The notes beneath the pieces are model-generated. The model did no database searches. It was given only the letters and a program-made list of their open reading frames with translations, and was not told where the DNA came from. 64,000 nt of DNA from Cocos nucifera (lineage: Eukaryota > Streptophyta > Magnoliopsida > Arecales > Arecaceae), in assembly GCA_006176705.1 (NCBI GenBank), contig QRFJ01004183.1, forward strand, positions 1 through 64,000. The letters run 5' to 3'. A program made the translations under genes and the position numbers. Shown piece by piece: positions 24,901 to 36,900 of this stretch (position 1 is the stretch's first letter; every line of letters starts with the position of its first letter).

Positions 24901-27900
24901 GCCCATGCATAGAGGAACCGCAGCTTGTCATGCAGGTTGGCCGGGAGCCCTGCTGGATTGACCTGCTGACCGCTTATCTTAAGGATGGGGTTCTTCCTCA
25001 TGACTCGAAAGAGGCTCGAAAGTTGAGAAACCAAGCCTCCCGGTATGTTCTTTATGAGAATAAGCTATATAAAAGGTCGTATTCCTTGCCATTATTGAGG
25101 TGCCTCCGACCTTCTGAGGCCGATTTCGCATTATGGAAAGTGCACGAGAAAATTTGCGGGAGCCATCTAGGTGCCAGATCTTTTTGTCTCATAAGGTGCT
25201 CTGACAAGGGTATTACTGGCCGACTATGCATGGTGATTGTGTTGATTACGTCGGGAGATGTGACCGCTGCCAAAGGAACGCGAATGTCCAAAGGCAACCA
25301 GCCGCCGAGCTTGTCCCGTTGAGTGCTCCTTGGCCGTTTGCGTAGTGGAAAATGGATATTCTTGGACTTTTTTTAATGGCATCTGGGCAACGAAAGTCTC
25401 CTAGTCGCCATCGACTATTTCACTAAATAGGTCGAGGCCGAACCACTGGCAATGATTACCGAAACCAAGGTGCAGGACTTCGTCTGAAAGTCGGTCGTTT
25501 GCAGATTTGGACTGCCGCGAACTATCATAACAGATAATGGCCGACAATTCGCCGGAGCGAGATTCGTCGAGTTCTGCGAAAGTCTGAATATCTTCCACCA
25601 TTTTACGTCGGTAGCTCATCCGCAGGCAAATGGAAAAGCTAAAATGACCAACCGGATCCTATTGCAAGGCATCAAGACAAGATTCGAAAGAGCAAGAGGG
25701 GCCTGGACGGACGAACTTTATCATGTTCTGTGGGCATACCGCACTATCTAAAGGCTGCCGACAGGAGAAACATCGTTCGCCTTAGCTTTTGAAATAGAGA
25801 CGGTCATCCCGATCGAACTTAAGCTTCCATCGACGTAAGTAGTGATTTTCAACGAGCAGCATAATCCGCAAGACCTCAAAGCCAATCTTAATCTACTGGA
25901 AGAAAAAAGAGAGGAAGTCCAAGTTCGGATGGTAGCTTACAGGCGAAAGGTGGTCTGATACTATAATTTCAAAGTCAGAGGTAAAATGTTCAGAGTGGGG
26001 GACTTAGTGCTTTGGCGAGCCGCCATCTCTTAGCCTCAGAATCAGGGGAAGCTTGCCCCAAATTGGGAAGGACCCTACGAGGTTACGAAAGTCGTCCGAC
26101 CCGGGACATACTACTTGAACAAACTCGGAAGGGCAGACCTACCTCGACCATGGAATTCGAAAAATCTGCAAATGTATTATCGATGACTTGATTGCAATGA
26201 AATCTTCCTACTTCAACATCCTAATCTTTGTTGTATATCGGTAATAAAGGGAGACTACCCTCTGAACTTAATCTCACGACAAATACGGCCACGTTAGGAA
26301 CAGAAGAAGAACCTTGTCCTAACGTGAGCAAATCGAAGACCTCGTTCGTTTTAGACGAGATGGGGGGAGAGGCTCTGACAACGGTCCTAATGTGCTCCAA
26401 CAGTCCGTTAGGAACAGGAGGAGAACCTCGTCCTAACGTGAGCAAAGTCGAAGGCCTCGTTCGTTTTAGATGAGATGAGGGGAGAGGTCCTGACAACGGT
26501 CCTAATGTGTCCCTACAGCTCGTTAGGAATAGGAGGAGAACCTCGTCCTAACGTGAGCAAAGTCGAAGGCCTCGTTCATTTTAGATGAGATGAGGGGAGA
26601 GGTCCTGAAACGGCCCTAATGTGTTCCCTACAGTTCGTTAGGAACATGAGGAGAACCTCGTCCTAACGTGAGCAAAGTCGAAGGCTTCGTTCATTTTAGA
26701 CGAGATGAGGGGAGAGGCCCTGACAACGATCCTAATGCGTCCCTACAATCCGTTAGGAATAGGAGGAGAACCTCATCCTAACTTGTGCAAAATCGAAGGC
26801 CTCGTTCGTTTTAGACGGGATGAGGGAAGAAGCCCTGACACCGGCCCTAATACGTTCCTATGGCCTCGTTAGGAACAGGAGGAAAATCTCGTCCTAACAA
26901 GAGTAAAAAAAAAGAGAGAAGGGTCGAAGGCGAGCATTGCATTCATATGAGGCAATGACGGACAAGGTATTATTTTATTACAAGTTTAAATTTATTACAA
27001 GTAGGTTGGAGGTTGGCCAAACCGACTACATATTATAAGGAAGCCAACGCGGCAAAGATTGGCAAGACCGATTACAAAAAAAAATATATAAAAGGAGGCG
27101 AAGCCTTAAGACGGATCGGACTCCTCAGGCTTCGAGTCGTCGACGTCGGCCATCACCAAGGCTTGCTTCAACCTAACGATTTTCTCCTCAAATTCTTTCT
27201 TTTTATACAAATTGTCTATGTACACTCTATTGATATGCCTGAACTGGCCTTCGAGCTCCCGCCGCTGCCTCCTTAGGATCTCGGACTTGCGTCTTGGACG
27301 GCTTGATGCTCACAGATCAGTTGGAGCTTCAACCGCTGAACTTCGGCTTTCTCCATCTTGACAGCCTCTGAAAACTCGCCAATGGTCTTCTTCAACGAGG
27401 CAATCTCCTCCGACTCTCCACTAGAGATAGCCTGCCGACCATCAACCAATTGTTACTGGAGACGGCTCACCTCTCTGTTAGCTGTCTGGAGCTCATGCTC
27501 GAGCTTGGTCACCTTCTTCGACCAAGTTAGCTTATACTCATTATGCTAGGCTTCGGCATTGTGGAGCTGCTTCTGAAGTTTGGAGAACCTCTTGGACCAG
27601 TCTCAATCGTACCGGATCCTGTCGGTAGACCATGATGAAGTTTCCTCCAACAGTTGAATTTTTTCCTTCACCGTCGTAAGGTCGATCTCAAGGAAGCTGA
27701 TCTTTGCCGTTAACTCTCAAGACTTGTTGCTGGCGCTTCTTCTCAGTTCGGTCATTTCTTTCTTGAAGCTGTCCTTTCGAATGCTGAAACTGGTAGAGTC
27801 CTTCCTGTGCAGGTTCTTAAGACGAGTAACTTCGACAGTTGCCTCCGAAGCATTTTTCCTCGATTCTTAGAGATCATCATCGGTTTTTCTCAACTTCTTC

Positions 27901-30900
27901 TTCAAGCGATGAATCTTCTTCTTCAAGCTCCTAATCAGTGGTTTAATCGGAATCCCACGGGGCAAAGGATCGGCATCAACTGGAAGAGGGGACTCATGAC
28001 CTAGGTCGTCAAGAGCGTTCTGAACCATGCAAACGACAACACAAAGTGTAAGGCTAGAAAAAGATTTGTCTTTCATTTACTTGGATGTTTTTAAATACAT
28101 CAGCAAAAAAAAAAAGAAAGCTACACGATCTTTGGGAATCTAGACCTTGGGCAGCTCGGCCACAGGAGAGATCGGAGCGTCTTCATTCGCGTTCGGTCCG
28201 TGGGCAGGCTTGGGTGCTGCAGCGACGGGTTCGGGAGCTTCCGGAACGGCTCCCGCGGCTGAAGAAGAAGGGACGTCGGTCAGGACAACTCCGACCCCGA
28301 GGGATGAAGGATCAGCTCTGTCGCCGGGCTCTTCCGTCAAGAGGTCCAAATCTACCTTGAAAAAATTTTCAGCGATCCTCCCCAGGCAGAACTGGAACCC
28401 CTTGATGAAGGCCTCTTGAGCAAAAGCTATTTTAATGCCCTCCATGTCCCTGGAGGACTTGAAGCTTTCGATCGCTCGCTTCACCGCCGTGCCGACCTCT
28501 TCTTGCGCCTTCCTTTTTTCCTTCGCCTGAGCCAAGGCAGTCCTCAGGTTCGTCGTTTCCTCACGCTCCGCTCTCAACTCTTTCCTAAGGCGCTCGACCT
28601 CGGTGGATTGGATTTTCGAAGCCATCCTCATGCTCTTGACTTCGACCCGGATCTTCTCGGCCTCCGCATGAGCTTCCTCGAGGGCCTTCGAGGCTTCGGC
28701 CAGCCTCTGACCGACCGCCTTAGAGTGGGCAAAAAGATAATGCCCAAGCTACGACAGGAAATCAAGTTAAAATTAAGAAGCCCTATTCGAAAATGGAAAA
28801 GACCCCAGACCAAGACTATGAGAGAGAAGACTACCTCAAGGTAGGTGGTGAAGGACTCGTCGAATCTCTCGACGTCGCCCCTCCGCAGCATCTTCGCCAT
28901 AATGTGGGGAAGAATACTCTCCTTCATGAGTGATTGGACGACCTTTCGATCGTCCAGAGAAGCTTGTTCTTGGTCGGGACCTCCACCTTCGGAGCTTCCG
29001 ACCCTCCTTCCGATCTTCTTACGGACAGCCCTCTTCTTCTTTTTTCCCGTTGCTTCCTCCAACTAGAGGGGAGCAGATGGATCAACCTTTTCGGACGCGG
29101 TCGGGCTCGGTACGGTGGTGGCAGGCTCGGGGGCGGGCATGGCCTGGATCGGCACGGCATGGCTGGACTCACTAATGCGGGTCTTCTTTAAAAGATCCCC
29201 GGTGGGGTTGCCTTTCCTCTTGAGGGATTTAAGTCCCTTGGTCAGACGGTTACGCTCTTCAGGAGTCATCTCTGTAAAGGATAAAAATCGAAGTCAGGAA
29301 AGGTCAAAGAAAAGCCGAGGTCTGGACAAAGAGCATCCCACAACCGACCAAAAAAAAAAGAAAAAAAAGGAACTACCTGCCAGATTTAGGGGACTAAGGC
29401 CGAGGTTAAACAGGATTTGCTCGTCCAAAAGGTCGGGGATTGGCGGAACGTTAAAGCCCTTCAATATATCGGCCGAACTTTGATCATCGCTTTCCAGCCC
29501 TGGAGCTCGGCGGATCGAGTTCCTTATCTCCCTCCACGGAGGAAGTCCTAATCTCAAGGATGGGTTTGAGACGAAGAAGAATTTCTCTTTCCAGCCATGG
29601 ATGGAAGAGGGGGTGCCCTTAAGTAATCTCTTTCTGCTGAATTGGGGGGACACATACCACCAATCCTTAGTAGTCGGATGGCCTTTGAAGGTAAAGAAGG
29701 TCTTGAATAAGAAAATGGTAGGTCAGACGCCTACCATGGTACATAAGAAAAGAAATCCTACGATGAACCTAAAGGAGTTCGGCGCCATAGCAGCAAGGAA
29801 GATGTTGAGAAATCTAAACAGGTTGGCCACGAAAGGGGGTAAGGGTAACCTAAGCCCAGCTCAAAGAGCCTCTAAATACAGGCAGGTTCGGCCGGGAAGC
29901 GAAGAGCAGACCCTATCGTTGGATTCGGAAAGTTCGAGCTCATATTTGGAGGGAATACCGAACTGAATCCTAGCTAACGAAAGATCGTTAGGCCGAAGTT
30001 GGCAGGCAATAACTGCTGGTGCAAAGGAAGGAGGGGGCAACACAGAAAGGTCGGCCTCCCTGGGAGATAGGTTCGCTAAGACTAGAGGAGCCAAACTCCT
30101 CGAGTAGGCCGATCAGGATTCCTCGGTGGACATCCGGATCAAAGCAAAATCATAAAAAATGCTCGAAAAGCTAAGAAAATGAAACACAAAAAACTTATAC
30201 AAAGAGACCTAAAGAGCGGAAAGCAGAGAATACAGGAATAACTCGGAAAAGGATAGCGAAGCTGACTTAAGTCGATTGGAAGAGGCAGGAAGACGACGAA
30301 GGCCACAGAAGACAGACGGGAGAACACCTGGGATCAAAGGAAGCGGAAGGAAAAGCCTGAGCTCTCGCACGACGGAGAGGAAAATCAGAAGAAGAGGAGG
30401 AAGAAGATTTCGGGAGAGGTAACGACTTGGGTGAAGGAAACGGGTTAAATAGCTCTGAGTATTCTAAGCGGTTATGATTGCGAATCCCCTTCGACCGGTC
30501 TATGGCCGACGCGTGCCTCCTCTATCATGGCAGAGACTGGCGGTGGACGGGCTCATAATGATGCCATATCCTGGGCAGAGTTTTGGCGTGGAACTCCAAA
30601 GGCGTCTCTTCGGGTCGCCTCAAATTTATGAAGCTTTGACGCCGGCGCAGAAGCACCAAGAAACGTCTCGCCCTAGCAAGCGTAGGAAATGGAAAGGAAC
30701 TTCGATAGTCATACTTGGTACTCCCTTGAACTTCAAATTCGAGAGTAGGACTAGTGTTGGGGATAAACCCACTCCTGCCGAAGTTCAGCTGGATGCTTGA
30801 TCTCGGAAGGATCCCACCCGGCAGCAGCCTCCATGGTTAAATCTCGGGCCTCCTCCAATAGTCGAACTCTCGAACTTCTCCTTCAGCCAGACTCCTCCTC

Positions 30901-33900
30901 CAGCCAGACTCCTCCAACGGTCGAACTTCTTCTAGACTTCTCCTTCAGCCAAACTCCTCTAATAGTCGGACTCCTTCCGAACTTCTCCTTCAGCCAGGCT
31001 CCTCTAACAGTTGAACTCCTTCCAGACTTCTTCTTTAGTCGGACTCCTCCAATGGTTGAACTCCTTTCAGACTTCTCCTTCAGCCAGACTCCTCCCCAGC
31101 CGGACTCCTCCAACAGTTGAACTCCTCCCAAACTTTTCCTTCAGCCAGACTCTTCCCCCAACCGGACTCCTCCAATAGTCGAACTTCTTCCAGACTCCTC
31201 CAACAGTCGGACTCCTCTCGAACTTCTCCTTCAGTCAGACTCCAATAGTTGAACTCCTTCCGGGCTTCTCCTTCGGTCGGACTCTTCCAATGGTCGAACT
31301 CCTTCCAGACTTCTTCTTCAGTCGGACTCCTCCAGCAGTTGAACTCCTTCCGAACTTCTCCTTCAGCCAGACTCCTCCCCCAGCCGAACTCCTCCAACGG
31401 TTGAACTCCTCCAACTGTTGAACTTCTCCCAAACTTCTTCTTTAGCCAAACTCCTCCCCCAGCCGGACTCCTCCAAACAGCTAAACTCCCTCCTAACTCT
31501 ATTCAGCAGCCCTAGAGGACCTCGGCACCCATCCTCGACATAGCTAAAAGAACCGTCAATCTCTTCCATCCAAGCTTCGGCCGTTGGATCCCGACGGGCT
31601 CTCACATTGCGACAACAGACACTATCTCTTGTAACAAACTCCACGTGGTCCTGAATGGCCCACTACCGAACGATTAGGGCTGTCACTATCAGTTGTTACA
31701 TGCTCCGTCCATATAAAAGACCCTCCAGATACGCTTTCTCGCTGAAGCTCTCCTTCTCTTCCTCAAAATTCTGCTAGAATCTTTCTACGTATTCCATTTC
31801 TGTTGGCCGAAAGAGCTGACTTGATCGTCGGAGGGTCTTGCCGAAGCCACCACCCTAGACTCCGGACGAAACTTGTTTTGCAGGTTCCGACAGCAATCTC
31901 GTCCTCTCCAAATCCAGCTTAGACTCCGGCGATGACCAGATTTCACGCCAACAGAACCTATACCAACCAAGGATGGATATGGCATATGTGGTGTTGCGCC
32001 TAGTATCTACAATGGGTATTGATCGAGACAAGTTGACACAACTCACACCCTTGATATGGCCTATTTTGGCCTCCATGGTTTTTCTTATGTTTTATTTCTT
32101 ATTGCTATGTTTTTGCAAGAAATATGGTAAAAATATTGGTTTAAGTGCTCCAGTCATGTTTCTCGGTGTATGGAAATTTTTATATTGCATATCTGTGACA
32201 TAACATGATATAACTTCGAGGAAAGATACATTTAAAATATAGATGCATCACAATTATCATTTGAAGTGCAATTAGGTTTAGGGTTGTGTCAATTGAAATT
32301 CTGTGAGATCTAGGCATGAATCTGGGAATCAAAAGATTATTAGATCCATCAACAAAAGAATTCTCATTATTTTCTCAAATTTAATACTAAATAGTTCTCG
32401 GAACTTTCAAGCAATTAAAAAATGGGAAGGGGTGGAGGCAGATTTACCAAACTAGAATGCTCTTCTGGACCAAAAACTCCATCATCCTTTCTTTATTCTC
32501 ATGAAAGTTGTCTTTTAATAGCTGCTGGCCTCTTCACCTTTAAATGGCAGAGAACAAACTCTAAAAGGCACAAGAGACCCATCTTGAGCAGTACCGCTCG
32601 GTTGGCCCTTAGTACGGGCCAGCTTGGGCCCAATCTGCCCCATATGGGCCGACATGGGCGGTTTGGGCCCGGTTTGGCTGATTCTAGGGCATATTGGTCC
32701 TTCCCTTGCTGGCTCCTAGACTGTACTCTATGACTACGTACCAGATTGTATAGATCCGGTATGAGCAGCTTCTAAATCCTTGGTGTGTTTATATGCCATA
32801 ATTTCAGAAATGATTTTATTACCCGAGTCTAAAGTGACCAGGTATGATATACAATGTACGTATCCAAGCATAGAAACCCTTGTGGCTTTCTTACCATGCA
32901 ATTAAATTTAGCCTTTCATATATATGTATGTATGTATGGACACCCCTCACACGCATGCGTGCACACTCACAGAAAGAGAGAGAGAGTGATTGGCTTGTAT
33001 TCATATGCGGAGTGATATGGATCTCTTCACGGCTTTCTTCTATTTGTATAGGTTGATTCTTTTGCAGTTGCTCGAGATAGTGAAATGCATGAAGCTACGC
33101 GTAGGATTTTGTCAGTAATATTACGTCAGGTGGGGTTATTTTTTACTTTTATTTTACTGGTACTCCATTTCAATAATTTTAACATTTTAGGCCATGCATC
33201 ATTTCTCCAAATCAGTGTGTTTTAGTTCATTCATGCATTATGATGATCGTAGATTGATCTATCAATGTAAAACTTTGATATTTTTAAACTGATAGAAATA
33301 TAAAGAATAATGAAGATGAAGTTGTAGAGCTGATAAGAGACATAGAAACCATATTATTATGGATAAACATATTTTGTATGGATGGTTCCCTTCCCTTCTT
33401 TCTCTTGCCACGTCATACTCTCTCACACCTGCTGATGTTCACACCTATAGTCATGTTTGAGCTAACACTGTAGTATAGAGATTGTGTGTATCAATAGAAT
33501 TTAACTTGACGTTAGAAGTTAAGATGGACACTAGAAAAATTCATGATAATTTAGTTGTTTTTGTGAGAAACAGTGGTGGATTAGTTTGTTCAAATAGTTT
33601 TGGGCTTGGCTCATTGTGTTTTCCAGCTTAGGTTCAAATTGCTCGACTCTTCACATAATAGGATGAAGGACATGAAAAAGAAAAAGAAAAGTGGAAATTC
33701 AAATGTATAAATTGAACAATATGTTTTTCTATGCTTGCAAAGCATAAATTTGATTAGATTGCTAATTTGTAAGTGTAATGATACATCTGTAATTTATTGA
33801 GTGCTTTATATAAGCACAATTTTAATAATGATGTTCTAGCTTTTTTATTCTACAAACGAACCTGATCTCAGTGGTTGGTGTCACTAGATTGATTACTCCT

Positions 33901-36900
33901 TTAGATGGCAACGTCATGTTTAGAATAAGATGGTAAGTTGAAGGATCATCTTAGCTGCTGCTTCATTCTTAAGCATTAAGTCAGGATTAGGATTTCCATA
34001 CTCATTGTCAAGTTAAATTCTGATTTCCCTCCTGAATTCACTTAAGAAATGGTGGAAAAAATGGTGAGGTAACTCTTTTTATACATTGCATCAAATATAT
34101 ACTTTTAAAAGGTTGCAGTTTTTTAAGTTGACTAAGTCTTAATGTGATCATAGATTGTAAATTGCAAGTGCTGTATTTTGGGCAACCTGATAAATTTGTG
34201 CTAATCAGTGATAGATTCATGTATTACTGAACTACCAGCATTTCACTCTCTAAAACATATTCAATAGAGTTACTCCAGCTAAGTGTGTGTTTACCAAAAA
34301 AAGGATATCGTATTTATCAATATCCAGAACTTGAGTTGTGATACAATTTTCTCTCAAAATGATACAAGATATAAGCGTTCAATTTGTTTGCCTATGCCTC
34401 TTCCTATGGATATGCTGCTGAAATGGTTGAAAGTTCTACATTTTCTTCCTTTTTTTATGGGGTTGACCTGGTGATAGTGTTGTTACACTTGTGTGATTAT
34501 ATCAAGCCATTAATGTACACTGCTTTTTTGCAGATTGATGGATTTGAGCAAGAAAAGCAAGTAGTGGTTATAGCTGCAACCAATAGAAAGCAAGACCTTG
34601 ATCCTGCTCTCATCAGGTGAACTTCTATGATGTTTTTGTTGCTGTGTGGAGTCAAGTGGATGTTGCTGAATCTGTCATGGTTCTTTCTGTATGCTATGCA
34701 TGCTAACCGATTGATCAGAGCAATCAATTTTTACATGTGCATCTTTTCTTGCAGCCGCTTTGATTCAATGATTTCATTTGGTCTACCCGACCAACAAACT
34801 CGTGAAGAAATATCTGCTCAGTATGCAAAGCACCTAAAAAAGTCTGAACTAGTTCAGTTTGCCTCAGCTACAGAAGAGTAAGTGCTTGGTCGAACATTTT
34901 TTTTCTCCATTACTCAAGATGATTATTCAACTGCATAATTTGTTGGCTTTTTCCCTTCCATTAGTTTTCTAAAGTCTAATTAATTCTGGGCTATAGATAT
35001 GTTTATCTCAATAAAGCAAGATCTTCAAGTCTGTTTCTCTGAACTTGTTTATTGCAGAACAAGGTTGTGGGATGTTTAGAAGGCTGCCTTGATAATAGTA
35101 GATTGGAGTTGAACTTTTTTAGGGCCTTTCTGGATGGTTGGGCACGTTATTCATTGGATAAGGCCCAATTTGAGTTTAGAGTAAAGGGGGAGGAACTTTC
35201 GGAGAGATGATTACTGGAACAGAAACCATCCAGAGCCCTTAATTCCTGAAGAATTATCTGTTCCATTTGAGAGGGGATTTTCTTATGTGGAACCAAAGTT
35301 TCCCATCATGATTTATGCTCTCTGTCCATTGCATAATTTCTCCTCAAACTCCTAATTTTCTGGCCATGTATAGATTAAAGCATATCTTATTGCAAAAGAT
35401 AATATGCTCTGTTGTCCAAACAGGGCCTTAATGGCATGAGTGACATGGACACAATAACCATATCTTATCTGGGAAGCTAATGTCTATTTAGAAGGCAGTT
35501 TGCACTGCAATGGAAATTGTGACATTACAGGATCTGTGGTCCATCTCATCCCTGCTTCTTCACCCCTCATCCATCTCAGCTCCTCAGCCATCCCCATCGT
35601 GGTTACGTTTTCTACTCATATACAAGACATCCAAATAATAGGGTATCCAGGCATCAGAGATCCATAAGGGGATGTTTGGATGCCCAAGGCCCTTGTCTGC
35701 TGATTACTGCACACGTACAGGATCTTTTGAAAAGAGGTGAGAAAAAGAGAGACTCAGAGGGATGGGGGGATCCATTTGATCCTCATGTCCTGATTTTTTG
35801 GGGATAAAAAAAATCACCCTTCAGATGGAACAACTAATCACTGAAATATCTGGATTGGTTGATTGACAGGATTCCCAATCTCTCTGATTTCTCCTATCCT
35901 TTCTTAACTGCAAAAATTTGGATGGTGCAGTGTACCCATAGACAAGTGAGTAGGGCGTTCAAACAGGGCCTGGTCTCTGTTCTGGATTAGTCCAAGTGTA
36001 CAACTTTCAGCAGAACGAGGTTTTAATTTTATCTTACTGCAGTTATCTTATTGTATGGGTCTATGGCATATTTCATTATTGTTTATATCATGGATAGCAT
36101 TCTTGTTTTGTTGTCAAAATTATTTTACCCACGACTATTGCTTTTGGTCACATAATCTGTAGAATCCTGTTTTGATCCACCTAGGGCATTCTTTAGTCAT
36201 CTATCACAGGCTTGGTACCAGGTATCTCTGGGACAAGCTCAGCAAAGTCTTGTACCCTATCCCACTTTCTTTTCATCAGGACTATCAGCAGTTTTTTAGT
36301 GTTTCTTTCTTTTTCTTCTTTTTATTGCCTCCCCACCTCCCATACCCCGCCCCCACAAAATAAATAAATAAATAAATAAAAACAAAAAAAACTATGAATG
36401 TGCTCTTACTGCATTTTGACAATCAGAAATAGTCAAAAGCAACATATTCATTTCTTGAATTCCTGAGGATGGTTTGTACCATGAGCTGAATTTCAGAGAA
36501 GTCCTCTCCATGGTTTGGCTGCCACCTCAAAACTTGGGAAGCAGAGTGATGTATTGTTTAAGAGAAGTTGTTTAGGAAGATAAGATGCTCTCCATGAAAT
36601 GAAGTATAGGAATTACAGAAATTGTATGCAGGAGCAAGGAGGAGCCACTTATGACTTTGAATGATAGACCCAATCGTGATGTTTGTCAATCCTAAAAGAT
36701 AAATAAGTTGACCTCCTTGAACCAGGTATCTGTGCATACCATATTGTTCATGCTGTAGCTGGTGATGTTAAGTTATATCAATCATGACCACTCCGATTAG
36801 GGAGAAGAAAGATGTCCTTCAAGCCAATCAACTTGGATCTCTCAAAAAGAAAAAAAAAAAGATGATGAAAGAATTATGAAGGTAGGGCTTAAATCCCTCT

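Larger units (their letters stand above)
19917..31953 (+). mobile_element. 12-kb Tat-lineage Ty3/gypsy element in AAA intron
   Basis: Order on the plus strand: 5' LTR, primer-binding-like leader (TTGGCGTTAGAGAAAGG), gag, protease, RT, RNase H, a second plant-type RNase H, integrase, 115-bp array, antisense ORF, 3' LTR. The second RNase H and an antisense ORF between pol and the 3' LTR are marks of the Tat lineage. Every coding region carries stops or frameshifts, so it cannot move by itself. It lies in the same orientation as the AAA gene inside intron 9 (19504-33051). The 5-bp flanks (ATGCT, GAACC) do not match, so no target duplication is visible. Confidence 0.92.

Noticed and set aside
19917..31953. 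Envelope-like gene in the LTR element
   Set aside because: The region between pol and the 3' LTR codes only on the minus strand, with coiled-coil and transposon-type domains and no signal peptide or fusion features.
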